Below, in pieces: positions 7,038 to 16,352 of a stretch of DNA of 64,000 bases. How positions within the stretch are numbered: the stretch's first letter is position 1; every line of letters begins with the position of its first letter. Below the pieces are notes generated by a model that saw only the letters and a list, made by a program, of their open reading frames with translations, did not search any database and was not told the DNA's origin. The DNA is from Roseovarius litorisediminis (GTDB taxonomy: Bacteria; Pseudomonadota; Alphaproteobacteria; Rhodobacterales; Rhodobacteraceae), in contig NZ_FWFL01000001.1 of the NCBI RefSeq assembly GCF_900172295.1, positions 124,001 through 188,000 on the forward strand, written 5' to 3'. Position numbers and translations under genes: made by a program.

Positions 7038-9008
7038 ATGCGCGAGCGATTACGATACGCGCGATGGGCAATCGTGGTACTGCTATTCTGGCTACCCTCT
7101 GTTGTGACGGCACAGGAATTTGTTCCGGCGCAGATACCGGGGTTCTTGACCACACAGGAAAGGGTAAAACAGGCATTGGCGCAGCCGACCACCGAGTCGG
7201 GTTTGCTGCAGCTTTTGCGAAGGCTGGTGGTTTGCGTTTCTTCCCGACAACTTTCTGAAAGGCTGGGGGCAAGGGATGTTCGCGTTGTTTTGATCAACCA
7301 AAACAATTTGGCCGAAGCAATCCGATTGCGAGAGTGCAATCTGTTCATTTCCGGCGAAGCAGCGCGGCGGCTAAACATCATGTATGCACCCCCGGATGAT
7401 GTTGGAGACGTTAATGTCCCTCCACCGGAGATTGATAACGAAGGTCCCGTTATCCAATTCCGCCAGAATGAATTTACGGGCACAACCGGCGCGGTGCAGA
7501 TTCAGGCAGCTATTACCGATCCAAGCGGTGTGGCACGGGCTGTAATTGAAGGGCCTGATGGTGTGCGGCCAATGGCAAACTCATCGGGGCGTGTTTATCA
7601 GGTGCAGTTTCCGTTGCCCGGTGACTATTTGCAACAAAGCCTGATCGTGCGGGCGCGCGATGGCCGCGGCAACGAGAGTGAGGCCAAAACGGTTGTTCGC
7701 CGTCTGCCCGCATGTGGCAGGAGCGAGGGCGTCAACGTTGATCTTGTAAAACGGGTACAAGAGGATCTGAACGCGCTAGGGCGGGCTGGGGGGCAGGTTG
7801 ATGGGTTGGCCGGTCCGGGAACATGTCGCGCAATAGCTGAATATGGATTTGGTGAATCGTTTGAGTGGCCCGTGCTGGCGGGGCAACTGGCGCTTGACAG
7901 AATTACGCTTGACGCACCTGACCGGGTTGAAGGCCCAGAGGCGCGCATTCCAGTGTCGGTTACGGTAAGCGACCCCCGGCGCACAGGGGCCGTGCGTCGG
8001 GTAGAGATGCTGCGCGGCGGACGGGTTGCTGCTTTTCGTGACGTGCAGTCCGGTTTGGCACGTTTTGACGTCGCGTTGAACGAAGGTACACGCGAAATAC
8101 TGGAATTCCGGGCGGTTGACGCGCGAAACCGCGTGCTTGCCCGGGATAAAACACAGGTTGCCCGCAGTGCCCCTGTTCAACTGAATATCAGTGCCGATGG
8201 GTTGTCGGACGGGAGGCTGAGTTCAGAGGAATCAAGTGTCGTTCTGCGGGTTGCGATTTCCGGCCTGGCAGCAGGGCAGGTGGGCTATCGCAGCACGGGT
8301 GGGCAGGGCGATGTCGCAGATTTCCGGGGTCGACCGGTAGAATTTGAAGTGGCTATGCCGCTACCGGGCCAAAGCCATACCCTGCAGTTTGTAGCGCTGG
8401 ACAGCCAACGCAATACGCACGACACGCGCGAGATTATTCTGATGCGTCAGAAGGTGACGATCAGTATCGCACCTGGCCCGGAGCTGGAACTTGATGAGGG
8501 CACAGGCCAGCTGAGCGTACTTCTGATCGGGGCACGGGTGGGTACGCGCCTTGAAGTGCAAGGGCCGGATGGCCAGGTGCTGGACCGTGGTCGGCACCGC
8601 CCAAACCAGAGCTGGACAGCTCGCGTAAAGATGCCAGAACCCGGCGGGCGTGAAAACGTAGTCGCAGTAGCATTCGACAGTTTTGGGGCTGAATTGGTAA
8701 GATCGCAGCCTGTGACGCTTGTCCGTCCGGCGGCGCAGTTACCGACGTGGGTGATCCCCGCTGTTGTTGGATTTATCCTGCTCACAGGTTTGATTTCTGG
8801 TCTGGTGTCTGTCGTCCGTAAGGGCTTTCGCCGGCGTCCACCCAAGACACCGACGCCCACAGTGCGGGTGGTTAGTGTACCTGACAGCGCTCCCGAGGTG
8901 GAGATTTTGCCAGAACTGGTGCCGTCTTTTACCCTGCGGGTCGAACCCGGAGATCCGGCTGAACCTGAGATCGTATTTGATGAAAAAGAGGATGGAGACG
9001 GGTCATGA
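7038..9008 (+). CDS. secreted Ig-like/peptidoglycan-binding single-pass membrane protein, unknown
   Basis: A 656-residue protein with no family I can name. Residues 1-25 are a signal peptide ending VVTA. Residues 30-120 form an alpha/beta region with two cysteines (about 66 and 100). Residues 130-222 and several later stretches (about 285-560) look like Ig/fibronectin-type beta domains (VQIQAAITDPSGVARAVIEG; VEMLRGGRVAAF). Residues 232-270 match a peptidoglycan-binding-1 helix bundle (RVQEDLNALGRAGGQVDG, LAGPGTCRAIAEY) flanked by Cys226 and Cys263. One transmembrane helix (about 571-595, WVIPAVVGFILLTGLISGLV) is followed by a basic RRK/RRR stop-transfer and an acidic cytoplasmic tail. It overlaps the next gene by four bases (ATGA), so the pair is coupled. 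Confidence 0.75.
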   Translation: MRERLRYARWAIVVLLFWLPSVVTAQEFVPAQIPGFLTTQERVKQALAQPTTESGLLQLLRRLVVCVSSRQLSERLGARDVRVVLINQNNLAEAIRLRECNLFISGEAARRLNIMYAPPDDVGDVNVPPPEIDNEGPVIQFRQNEFTGTTGAVQIQAAITDPSGVARAVIEGPDGVRPMANSSGRVYQVQFPLPGDYLQQSLIVRARDGRGNESEAKTVVRRLPACGRSEGVNVDLVKRVQEDLNALGRAGGQVDGLAGPGTCRAIAEYGFGESFEWPVLAGQLALDRITLDAPDRVEGPEARIPVSVTVSDPRRTGAVRRVEMLRGGRVAAFRDVQSGLARFDVALNEGTREILEFRAVDARNRVLARDKTQVARSAPVQLNISADGLSDGRLSSEESSVVLRVAISGLAAGQVGYRSTGGQGDVADFRGRPVEFEVAMPLPGQSHTLQFVALDSQRNTHDTREIILMRQKVTISIAPGPELELDEGTGQLSVLLIGARVGTRLEVQGPDGQVLDRGRHRPNQSWTARVKMPEPGGRENVVAVAFDSFGAELVRSQPVTLVRPAAQLPTWVIPAVVGFILLTGLISGLVSVVRKGFRRRPPKTPTPTVRVVSVPDSAPEVEILPELVPSFTLRVEPGDPAEPEIVFDEKEDGDGS

Positions 9009-9607
9009 ACGATAACAGAACAGTGGCAAAAAGCATTTCGCCCGTTGAGTTCAGCAATCTTGTCGAAGCCGTAAAATCGGCCCTGACAAAGGGCGATCCG
9101 GGTGTTCGTCTGGCAGGTGCCGCACTGGATGGCAGCACGTTGCAAAAAAGTGTTGCCAGCGCGGTGGAAAGCGCATTGTCGATCACCCTGTTCGACGCCC
9201 TTTTGAAAGGCTGGTACGGGGCCAAGGCTATTAAAAATCTGATTGGCGAGGATGGCCCCACAGATGACAAACCCCGGGTCGCGGGGCTGGCCAGTCATAA
9301 ATTGAAGGTTCGCTATGTGCCCGAGATACATCTGAGTATCGGTGATCTGGTTGATCTGCGAAAAGTTTCGATACCGATCACGCTGGAAGTCGAGGCGACG
9401 GGTGTGGCCTTGACGGTTGTCAATCGCAAGATAACGGCAGCAACTGCTGGCTATTTGCAGCCCAAGATAACGGTGATGGTCGAGAAAGTGAAACTTGCCG
9501 AGACCAAGCTGCAGAGGATTGAACTATCGGGGAATCTGCTGTCCCCGCGTTCTGTCGAGGGTGCAAATCATGCGGCTGGCGCAAATGCGCCCGGCGTCGC
9601 AAGCTGA
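9005..9607 (+). CDS. hypothetical protein coupled to the Ig-like membrane protein
   Basis: A 200-residue protein I do not recognise. It has no signal peptide. The N-terminal half is helical (SPVEFSNLVEAVKSALTKGD) with an amphipathic stretch SITLFDALLKGWYGAKAIKN. The second half looks beta-rich (YVPEIHLSIGDLVDLRKVSI; ITVMVEKVKLAETKLQRIEL), and the C-terminus is alanine-rich and probably disordered. Its ATG overlaps the stop of the preceding gene by four bases, which points to a stoichiometric cytoplasmic partner of that protein's tail. The stop codon lies inside an inverted repeat that could serve both this gene and the convergent tkt. Confidence 0.7.
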   Translation: MNDNRTVAKSISPVEFSNLVEAVKSALTKGDPGVRLAGAALDGSTLQKSVASAVESALSITLFDALLKGWYGAKAIKNLIGEDGPTDDKPRVAGLASHKLKVRYVPEIHLSIGDLVDLRKVSIPITLEVEATGVALTVVNRKITAATAGYLQPKITVMVEKVKLAETKLQRIELSGNLLSPRSVEGANHAAGANAPGVAS

Positions 9608-9644
9608 CACCGGGCGCTAGGGGGTCTTGGCTAAATATCCGCCG

Positions 9645-11663
9645 TCAGAGCAGCGATTTGACCTTTGCAGCCACGCCTTCGGCCGTGATGCCGAATTTTT
9701 CAAATAGCGTTTCGGCCGGGGCCGAGGCGCCAAAGCCTTCCATCCCGACAAAGCCCGCTCGCGCCTCGCGGCCACGCTCGCCACACAGCCAGCGATCCCA
9801 GCCCTGACGCACGGAAGCCTCGACACCGACGCGCACGGCACTGCCGGCGGGCAGGACACGCTTGCGATAGGCTTCGTCCTGCTGCTCGAAAAGCTCCCAG
9901 CAGGGCATTGACACAACGCGTGTGCCGATACCTTCGGCGTGCAGCATGTCGCGGGCTTTCATCGCGATTTCCACTTCCGATCCGGTGGCCAGCAGAATTG
10001 CTTCGCGCTTGCCCTCGGCCTCAGCCAGAACATAGGCACCCTGTGCGGTGAGGTTCTTGTTCTTATGTTCAAGCCGCAGGGTGGGCAGGCCCTGACGGGT
10101 CAACGACAGAACTGATGGGGTTTCCTTTGACATCAGCGCCAGTTCCCAGGCTTCGGCGGTTTCCACCGTGTCGCAGGGCCGGAAAACCCAGGTGTTGGGG
10201 GTAGCGCGGGAAATCGCCAGATGTTCCACCGGCTGGTGGGTGGGTCCGTCTTCGCCCAGACCAATGCTGTCATGTGTCATGACAAAGACCGTCGGGATAC
10301 GCATCAGAGCGGCCAGCCGCATCGACGGGCGGGCATAATCGGTGAAACACATGAAGGTGCCACCATAGGGGCGAATGCCGCCATGCAGCAACATGCCGTT
10401 CATGGCTGCGGCCATGCCGTGCTCGCGAATGCCCCAATAGACATAACGGCCCTTGCGGTTGTCCACGTCAAACACTGTCATATCGCCCGACTTGGTATTG
10501 TTCGATCCCGTCAGGTCGGCCGAACCGCCTACCGTTTCGGGCATGATCGGGTTGACCACCTCAAGCACCATTTCGCTGGACTTGCGGGTTGCAACTTTTG
10601 GGGCCTCTTCGCTGATCTGCTTTTTCAGCGCCTTGATTACGGCGCTCAGCTTTTTCGGTGTTTCGCGGGCAAAGATTCGGTTGAACAGCGCCTGGCGCTG
10701 GTCGGACAGCTCGGCAAAACCTGCCTCCCAAGCGGCACGGTCAGCGGCACCACGGCGGCCAATCGCCTCCCATGCGGCCTTGATATCACGGGGCACTTCG
10801 AAGGGTCCGCTTGTCCAGCCGTAGGCAGCTTTGGCGGCGGCCATCTGATCTTCGTTGGTCAGCGCGCCGTGACCCTTTGAGGTATCCTGCGCCGCGTGCC
10901 CCAACGCGATGTGGGTCTTGCACGCGATCATGGTGGGCTTGCGGGTTTTCTTGGCGGCTGTAATGGCCTCGTCAATCTCGGCCGGGTTGTGACCGTCAAT
11001 TTCCAGAACCTGCCATCCCGCCGAGCGGAAGCGTTTGATCTGATCGGTCCGATCCGACAGGTCGACCGTGCCGTCGATGGTGATGTTGTTGTTGTCCCAG
11101 AACACAATTAGCTTGCCCAGGGCATGGCGGCCCGCAAGGGTTATCGCCTCCTGGCTGACACCCTCCATCAGGCAACCGTCGCCGGCGATCACATAGGTGT
11201 GGTGATCAATCAGTTTGCGGCCGAACCGGGCGCGCAGCATTTCTTCGGCCATGGCAAAGCCCACGGCATTGGAAATGCCTTGTCCCAACGGGCCGGTCGT
11301 GGTTTCAATGCCTTTGGCGTGGCCATATTCGGGGTGACCTGCTGTTTTCGCACCCCACTGGCGAAAGTTTTTCACCTCTTCCAGCGTCATGTCTTCGTAG
11401 CCGGTCAGGTGCAGCAGCGAATAAAGCAGCATCGAACCGTGGCCCGCCGACAGGATAAACCGGTCGCGGTCAGGCCAGTCGGGTGCCTTCGCATCGAATT
11501 TCAGATGTTTTTCAAACAACACCGTCGCCACATCGGCCATGCCCATGGGCATGCCGGAATGTCCGGAATTGGCAGCGTGAACCGCATCCAGCGTCAGCGC
11601 GCGGATCGCGGCTGCCTTGGACCAGTGTTCGGGATTGGCAGAGCGCAGAGCAGAGATATCCAC
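9645..11663 (-). CDS. tkt: transketolase
   Basis: A 672-residue thiamine-diphosphate enzyme that transfers two-carbon units in the pentose phosphate pathway. Visible are the N-terminal [17 protein letters not shown], the ThDP/Mg motif [12 protein letters not shown] followed by DNNNITIDG, the pyrimidine-domain segment [15 protein letters not shown], and [20 protein letters not shown]. Length and motif spacing are normal. The start is ATG at 11663 ([14 protein letters not shown]). It lies in the same orientation as gap further downstream but is separated by the 7038-9607 cassette, so each probably has its own transcript. The divergent neighbour is the coiled-coil/zapA operon. Confidence 0.97.
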   Translation of the reverse strand: MDISALRSANPEHWSKAAAIRALTLDAVHAANSGHSGMPMGMADVATVLFEKHLKFDAKAPDWPDRDRFILSAGHGSMLLYSLLHLTGYEDMTLEEVKNFRQWGAKTAGHPEYGHAKGIETTTGPLGQGISNAVGFAMAEEMLRARFGRKLIDHHTYVIAGDGCLMEGVSQEAITLAGRHALGKLIVFWDNNNITIDGTVDLSDRTDQIKRFRSAGWQVLEIDGHNPAEIDEAITAAKKTRKPTMIACKTHIALGHAAQDTSKGHGALTNEDQMAAAKAAYGWTSGPFEVPRDIKAAWEAIGRRGAADRAAWEAGFAELSDQRQALFNRIFARETPKKLSAVIKALKKQISEEAPKVATRKSSEMVLEVVNPIMPETVGGSADLTGSNNTKSGDMTVFDVDNRKGRYVYWGIREHGMAAAMNGMLLHGGIRPYGGTFMCFTDYARPSMRLAALMRIPTVFVMTHDSIGLGEDGPTHQPVEHLAISRATPNTWVFRPCDTVETAEAWELALMSKETPSVLSLTRQGLPTLRLEHKNKNLTAQGAYVLAEAEGKREAILLATGSEVEIAMKARDMLHAEGIGTRVVSMPCWELFEQQDEAYRKRVLPAGSAVRVGVEASVRQGWDRWLCGERGREARAGFVGMEGFGASAPAETLFEKFGITAEGVAAKVKSLL

Positions 11664-11849
11664 GGCGGGTCATCCTTTAAAGTGGCAACAGATGCAGGCT
11701 GCATATCAGCCCAGCCTCAAAGATCAAGCGCAGCGCGCAGAGTGACTTCAAGGGGGGAGCATTTTCCTGGGCCTTTATGTAGACTTGGGCCAAATCCGCC
11801 CAAAAGGCGATTCGTGAAACAGGCAACCAGTAAACGGGGATATGAGGAG

Positions 11850-12359
11850 ATGAGCCAGATAGACGAGCTTCAGCGCCGGATAACGGCGGCTTTGGACCGC
11901 ATCGGGCAGGGGCTGGATGGGCTATCCACTGCAGCCGGTCCGTCAGCGTCCGAGGACGAAGGCCTCAGGCAGCAACTGGAAGAAGAAACTCTGGCAAACG
12001 CCCAATTGCAAGAGCGGGTAAAGGCACTGAAGGAAAAACAGCAGGCGCAGGCCGCGATGGCAGAGCTGGCCCAGTCCGAGCAGGCTGAAGCCCTGCGTAA
12101 ACTGGATGCCGAACTGCAATCGCTGCGCAAGGCAAACCAGCAGCTGCGCGAAAACAACCAGGCCCTGCGCGACGCCAATGCCGCCGGTGTGGGCGAACCG
12201 CATCTGATCAACAAGGCAATGCTGGCCGAACTGGATGGACTGCGCGCGGCACGCGCGGCGGACCGCGCCGAGATTGATGCGGTTCTGGCTGATCTTGGTC
12301 AGGCAATCAGCACAGCCGAAGATGGCGGAAACGAAACAGCCGAGGTGGAGGAAGCCTGA
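11850..12359 (+). CDS. coiled-coil protein upstream of zapA
   Basis: A 169-residue soluble protein that is almost entirely heptad-like coiled coil from about residue 35 to 115 (LRQQLEEETLANAQLQERVK; LRKLDAELQSLRKANQQLRE). A short C-terminal segment reads AEIDAVLADLGQAI. The ATG at 11850 is favoured by an adjacent GAGGAG; an upstream in-frame extension is shadow sequence opposite tkt. It overlaps zapA by one base (TGATG). By position it may be a ZapA/FtsZ-ring accessory analogous to ZapB, but that is inference from context and shape. Confidence 0.75.
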   Translation: MSQIDELQRRITAALDRIGQGLDGLSTAAGPSASEDEGLRQQLEEETLANAQLQERVKALKEKQQAQAAMAELAQSEQAEALRKLDAELQSLRKANQQLRENNQALRDANAAGVGEPHLINKAMLAELDGLRAARAADRAEIDAVLADLGQAISTAEDGGNETAEVEEA

Positions 12360-12754
12360 TGCCCGAAGTACAGATCGAGATTGGCGGACGAAGCTTTGAT
12401 GTGGCCTGCCAGGCCGGTGAAGAACACTACCTTCAATCGGCCGCCCGAATGCTGAACGAAGAAGCGACGGTTCTGTCGGCCCAGATCGGGCGCATACCGG
12501 AAGACCGGATGCTGCTGATGGCCGGGCTGATGCTTGCCGACAAAACGGCAGGGGTTCAGGACAAGCTGCGCGAGATCGAAGACAAAATGGCCGAAAAAGA
12601 GGCCGAGCTGGAACAGCTGCGCAATGCGCCACACCCCGAACCCCTGAGAGTCGAGGTGCCGGTTGTCCCCACCGACGTGACCGATGCGCTGGCAGAAATT
12701 GCCGCGCGGGCCGAAGCACTGGCTGAAACTGTGGATGGCAAGGTAAGCGGATAG
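12359..12754 (+). CDS. zapA: cell division protein ZapA
   Basis: A 131-residue ZapA (DUF710) protein. The N-terminal beta hairpin MPEVQIEIGGRSFDVAC is followed by GEEHYLQSAARMLNEEA, the hydrophobic helix RMLLMAGLMLADK, and a C-terminal coiled coil. ZapA bundles and stabilises FtsZ protofilaments at the division septum. The C-terminal tail (about 90-131) is longer than in enteric ZapA, as is common in alphaproteobacteria. Its start codon overlaps the stop of the coiled-coil gene, so the two are translated together. Confidence 0.9.
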   Translation: MPEVQIEIGGRSFDVACQAGEEHYLQSAARMLNEEATVLSAQIGRIPEDRMLLMAGLMLADKTAGVQDKLREIEDKMAEKEAELEQLRNAPHPEPLRVEVPVVPTDVTDALAEIAARAEALAETVDGKVSG

Positions 12755-12758
12755 ATAC

Positions 12759-12848
12759 CCAAGGGCGCTCCTAAGAAATCACGAAGCTGAAAAGGCTCAT
12801 CCGGCGTTACTCCTGCCGCACAAGGCACACGCGCAACGGTGCACTTGG
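12759..12848 (+). other. possible structured RNA between zapA and the DUF1499 gene
   Basis: Bases 12759-12768 (CCAAGGGCGC) can pair with 12839-12848 (GTGCACTTGG) across nine positions with one mismatch and one G-U pair, closing a loop of about 70 bases. Inside is a CGGC...GCCG hairpin. In several proteobacteria the 6S RNA gene follows zapA, but I could not recognise a 6S sequence here and the gap is short. It could equally be an untranslated leader. Confidence 0.2.
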
Positions 12849-12877
12849 CGGCGCCGCAGAAAGGCAAGACCCTGGCG

Positions 12878-13297
12878 ATGAAATGGTTTCTGACGCTTTT
12901 GCTGATCATTGTGCTTTTGACTGTTGGTTTGATGGTTGTCGTGCGAATGGCGCCCACCGAAGGGGCGGTCTGGCACCAGATGCCTGCGGCCATTACCAAC
13001 CGCGACACCACCAGCGGCGCCATGCGTATCACCGGGGCGGGTGACGACGGTCTGGCCCGGCTTGATGCTATTATTCGCCAAACGGCGCGCACCCGACAAT
13101 TGGCTGGTACGGTGGAAGAGGGGATGATCACCTATGTCACCCGCTCGGCCCTGTTTGGTTTTCCGGATTACACCACCATACGACAGGCCGGACCACAGAT
13201 CGAAATCTACGGCCGGCTGCGCTTTGGCTATTCAGATATGGGCGTCAACGCCGCCCGCATCGACCGCTGGCTTGAGCTTTTCCGAAAGGGAGGATGA
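12878..13297 (+). CDS. DUF1499 domain-containing protein
   Basis: A 139-residue protein: one N-terminal transmembrane helix (MKWFLTLLLIIVLLTVGLMV) and then a periplasmic DUF1499-type domain. The domain ends with VTRSALFGFPDYTTI, IEIYGRLRFGYSDMGVN and RIDRWLELF, which are characteristic of the family. The biochemical function is unknown. The start at 12878 gives a clean membrane anchor; an in-frame ATG at 12839 would add 13 unrelated residues. Its 3' end overlaps the convergent small cysteine protein gene by 66 bases. Confidence 0.82.
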   Translation: MKWFLTLLLIIVLLTVGLMVVVRMAPTEGAVWHQMPAAITNRDTTSGAMRITGAGDDGLARLDAIIRQTARTRQLAGTVEEGMITYVTRSALFGFPDYTTIRQAGPQIEIYGRLRFGYSDMGVNAARIDRWLELFRKGG

Positions 13298-13516
13298 AAG
13301 GCACCCATCCGAAATTTCGCGCCACATGGGTACGTTCAACGACATCTGGCACTGCGCCATATAGGCCCTGCCATCTACGCGTATGCAGGTCATTTCGCCC
13401 AGTTCCACCCGGCTGCCGTCGCGGTCGGTGCAATAGCATTCCACCGTTTTCCCGCCAATCGTTGCGTCCGCCAGAACTGGGGTTGCGCCCAGAAAAAGGA
13501 TCACGATCAGTCTCAT
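13232..13516 (-). CDS. small secreted cysteine-containing protein
   Basis: A 94-residue protein with a signal peptide (MRLIVILFLGATPVLA). The compact mature region contains four or five cysteines: VECYCTD, MTCIRVDG, AQCQM and DGCLSS. I recall this pattern, with a SLN.PMWRE segment, as conserved in Rhodobacteraceae hypothetical proteins, so I take it as real rather than a shadow. A periplasmic disulfide-bonded protein is likely and the function is unknown. The C-terminal 21 residues lie opposite the end of the DUF1499 gene, an unusually long convergent overlap. Confidence 0.7.
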   Translation of the reverse strand: MRLIVILFLGATPVLADATIGGKTVECYCTDRDGSRVELGEMTCIRVDGRAYMAQCQMSLNVPMWREISDGCLSSSLSEKLKPAVDAGGVDAHI

Positions 13517-13580
13517 GGCGCAACGATAGCACAGTCATGCCCCTTGACCAAATCCTAAGGATACGACAGATGCTCAGCCC

Positions 13581-14630
13581 ATGGTGCCTTTGGACAGACT
13601 AGAACAGATCACGCAACGCTTTGAATTTCTCGAGGCCAAGATGGCCGACGGGGGCAGCGATTTTGCCAAGCTTGGACGCGAGTATGCCGAGTTGCGCCCG
13701 GTGGTTGCCGAAATTCAGGCCTACCGGCAGCTTCTGGCTGATATCGAAACCGCACAGGCGATGCTGAGCGATCCTGAAATGAAGGATCTGGCGCAGGAGG
13801 AACTAGTAGAACTGCGCGCGCGCCAACCCGAATTGGAAGCGGCCCTGCAACTGGCCCTGTTGCCCAGGGACAAGGCCGATGCCCGCCCCGCGATCATCGA
13901 AATCCGGCCCGGTACGGGAGGGGATGAAGCCGCGCTTTTTGCCGGCGACCTGTTGCGCATGTATCAGCGCTATGCCGAAAACAAGGGCTGGAATTTTGAG
14001 ATCATCGAATTGAGCGAAAGCGAACTGGGCGGCATCAAAGAGGTTGTTGCCCATGTTAAAGGCACAAACGTCTTTGCCCGGCTCAAGTTCGAATCCGGTG
14101 TGCACCGGGTGCAGCGCGTGCCTGAAACCGAAAGCGGCGGGCGTATCCACACGTCAGCGGCCACCGTGGCCGTTCTTCCCGAAGCCGAGGATGTGGACAT
14201 CCAGATCGACGCGAATGATCTGCGGATCGATACGATGCGCAGTTCGGGCGCGGGGGGGCAGCACGTTAACACAACCGATTCCGCTGTGCGGATTACCCAC
14301 CTGCCCACCGGCATTGTGGTGACAAGTTCGGAAAAATCCCAGCATCGCAATCGCGAGATTGCCCTGCAGGTGCTGAAGAGCCGGCTGTTTGATCTGGAAC
14401 GTCAACGTATGGATGACGAACGCTCGGCCAATCGCGCCGCTCAGGTGGGCAGCGGCGACCGTAGCGAACGCATCCGCACTTATAATTTTCCGCAGGGCCG
14501 CATGACTGACCACCGCATCAACCTGACGCTATACAAGCTGGATCAGGTGATGCAGGGCGATCTGGATGAGGTGATTGATGCCCTGACAGCAGATGCGCAG
14601 GCGACGATGCTGGCGGAGATGGACGGGTGA
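13581..14630 (+). CDS. prfA: peptide chain release factor 1
   Basis: A 349-residue class I release factor that reads UAA and UAG and hydrolyses peptidyl-tRNA on the ribosome. The catalytic GGQ is in [18 protein letters not shown], the domain before it reads [20 protein letters not shown], and the C-terminal [15 protein letters not shown] is typical of RF1 rather than RF2. The start is ATG at 13581. Its stop overlaps the GTG start of prmC by four bases, and PrmC is the enzyme that methylates the GGQ glutamine, so substrate and modifying enzyme are coupled. Confidence 0.96.
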   Translation: MVPLDRLEQITQRFEFLEAKMADGGSDFAKLGREYAELRPVVAEIQAYRQLLADIETAQAMLSDPEMKDLAQEELVELRARQPELEAALQLALLPRDKADARPAIIEIRPGTGGDEAALFAGDLLRMYQRYAENKGWNFEIIELSESELGGIKEVVAHVKGTNVFARLKFESGVHRVQRVPETESGGRIHTSAATVAVLPEAEDVDIQIDANDLRIDTMRSSGAGGQHVNTTDSAVRITHLPTGIVVTSSEKSQHRNREIALQVLKSRLFDLERQRMDDERSANRAAQVGSGDRSERIRTYNFPQGRMTDHRINLTLYKLDQVMQGDLDEVIDALTADAQATMLAEMDG

Positions 14631-15445
14631 ACGAGACCGAGACCCTTTCCCGTGGCGCAGGCATCCTGGCAGAACATGGCATTACTGACGCCCAAAGAGA
14701 GGCGCGCCTACTATTGAGGGCCGCCATCCCGCGCCGCTACGCAGATTACGAGGCCGCGATGGCCGGTGGAATGGAAGAGTCGTTTTTTGACCTTATCAAG
14801 CGTCGCTGCGCACGAGAGCCGATGTCGCACCTTCTGGGATATCGGGATTTTTACGAACATCGTTTCAATGTCAGCGGTGATGCGCTTGATCCACGCCCCG
14901 AGACGGAAACTTTGGTTATCGCGGCGCTTGAAGGGGCCTTCTCCCGATTGCTTGATCTGGGGACAGGGTCGGGCTGTATTTTGCTCAGCCTTCTTGCTGC
15001 GCGGCCAGAGGCAACAGGTGTCGGCACTGACGTGTCGGACGCCGCCTTGCGCGTTGCGCGCTCAAACCTTGCCAGCTTGGAACTTGAAGGCCGTGCCGCG
15101 CTGATACAGTCCGACTGGTATGACATGATCGAGGGGTCGTTCGATCTGATCGTCTCGAACCCGCCCTATATCGCGCTGGACGAGATGGAAGGCCTGGCAC
15201 CGGAACTGTCCTTTGAACCCCGTAAGGCCCTGACTGATGAAGGTGACGGGCTGGGTGCCTATCGCGTGATCGTGCCGGGGGCACCGGCACATCTGAAGCC
15301 TGCCGGGCGGCTGATGGTTGAAATTGGCTGGCAGCAGGGCAGGGCGGTGCGTGACATGTTTGCGCAAGCCGGTTTTGACAGGATACGCGTGCTGCCCGAC
15401 CTTGATGGCCGTGACCGGGTGGTTAGTGGAATCTGGCCCGGGTGA
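14627..15445 (+). CDS. prmC: peptide chain release factor N5-glutamine methyltransferase
   Basis: A 272-residue SAM-dependent methyltransferase (HemK family) that methylates the glutamine of the GGQ motif in release factors. The SAM-binding motif [16 protein letters not shown] and the substrate motif [10 protein letters not shown] are present, and the helical N-terminal domain includes [16 protein letters not shown]. The start is GTG at 14627 within a GTGA overlap with the prfA stop. Confidence 0.94.
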   Translation: MNETETLSRGAGILAEHGITDAQREARLLLRAAIPRRYADYEAAMAGGMEESFFDLIKRRCAREPMSHLLGYRDFYEHRFNVSGDALDPRPETETLVIAALEGAFSRLLDLGTGSGCILLSLLAARPEATGVGTDVSDAALRVARSNLASLELEGRAALIQSDWYDMIEGSFDLIVSNPPYIALDEMEGLAPELSFEPRKALTDEGDGLGAYRVIVPGAPAHLKPAGRLMVEIGWQQGRAVRDMFAQAGFDRIRVLPDLDGRDRVVSGIWPG

Positions 15446-15672
15446 CGTGCCGTTTGCAGCCAAACAGGTCACAAAACTAATAAAAACGTTCGTTTCCTCT
15501 TGTGTACCGGCAAATCCCATGGTTAGTGTGGTCCGGTCAAGATGGTGGATGCCTTTTGGGCGGTCCCGCTTGACACCAAGCCAATATATGTCCGATCCGG
15601 GTAAATTTTTCGGCGCAAGGGGCGCCAATCGGATCACAAGGCAATTTAAGCATAGGGCTGGACAACCAAAAC

Positions 15673-16260
15673 ATGAGATCATCCAAGTCACGTTCGCGTA
15701 ATAAGTCGAACCGCAATAGCAACCGGTCGGTCGGCAATGTCGTAAATCGGGTATTCGACAGCTCGGGCCCCGAGGGCAAGGTGCGCGGTACCCCGCAACA
15801 AATTATTGAGAAGTATAATCAGCTGGCACGCGATGCCCAGTTGTCGGGCGACCGTGTTGCCACGGAAAACTTTCAGCAACACGCCGAGCATTATCTGCGC
15901 CTGCTGGGCGAGGCCCAGAAAGAACAGGACGCCCGCCGCGAGCAGCAAGAGCGTGAAAACCGCGACCGTCAGGCCGAACGGGATCGGCAGGCCGAACGCG
16001 ACCGCGAACGTATTCAGCGCCAAGAGCGCGAATCGAATGTCGGTGGCAGCGACCCTTCCGAAGCCCCACAGCCCGACATTTTGGGTACAGATAGTGCTGA
16101 CAGCGGGTTGGTAGAAACCCCCGAAACTCAGGATCCCCCCCCGCAGAAACGCCCGCGCAAGCCGCGCGCGAAAAAGCCACCTCAGTCGGTCGCGTCCGAA
16201 GCGCCCATCGGTGACGAGGCCCCGGCGTCGAAACCCGACGCGCCTGAAGCGGCCGAGTAG
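15673..16260 (+). CDS. DUF4167 domain-containing protein
   Basis: A 195-residue basic protein. The N-terminal DUF4167 domain (about residues 1-85) starts RSSKSRSRNKSNRNSNRS and includes VNRVFDSSGPEGKVRGTPQQ and NFQQHAEHYLRLL. It is followed by a charged low-complexity arm with DRQAERDRQAERDRERIQR repeats and a disordered C-terminus. This alphaproteobacterial family resembles nucleic-acid-binding proteins in composition, but no function is established to my knowledge. It is preceded by 227 bases of noncoding sequence with nothing recognised in it and followed by a terminator. Confidence 0.88.
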   Translation: MRSSKSRSRNKSNRNSNRSVGNVVNRVFDSSGPEGKVRGTPQQIIEKYNQLARDAQLSGDRVATENFQQHAEHYLRLLGEAQKEQDARREQQERENRDRQAERDRQAERDRERIQRQERESNVGGSDPSEAPQPDILGTDSADSGLVETPETQDPPPQKRPRKPRAKKPPQSVASEAPIGDEAPASKPDAPEAAE

Positions 16261-16287
16261 CCGTCGCGCATTTTCGGACATGACATC

Positions 16288-16322
16288 AAAGGCGCGTGGC
16301 CACAGGGCCATCTCGCCTTTTT
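16288..16322 (+). terminator. terminator after the DUF4167 gene, possibly bidirectional
   Basis: AAAGGCG-CG-TGGCC, an ACA loop, then GGCCA-TCT-CGCC and TTTTT form an interrupted stem with a U-tract about 30 bases after the DUF4167 stop. Read on the minus strand it also lies about 30 bases beyond the rsmA stop, so it may serve both genes. Confidence 0.7.
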
Positions 16323-16352
16323 AGTATGTGAAGTTGTTCAAGTCGTTTCGGA

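Noticed and set aside
9587-9617. Inverted repeat GCGCCCGG...CCGGGCGC between the unknown cassette and tkt
   Set aside because: It could be a bidirectional terminator, but the loop is 15 bases and there is no U-tract on either strand; too weak to list as a feature.
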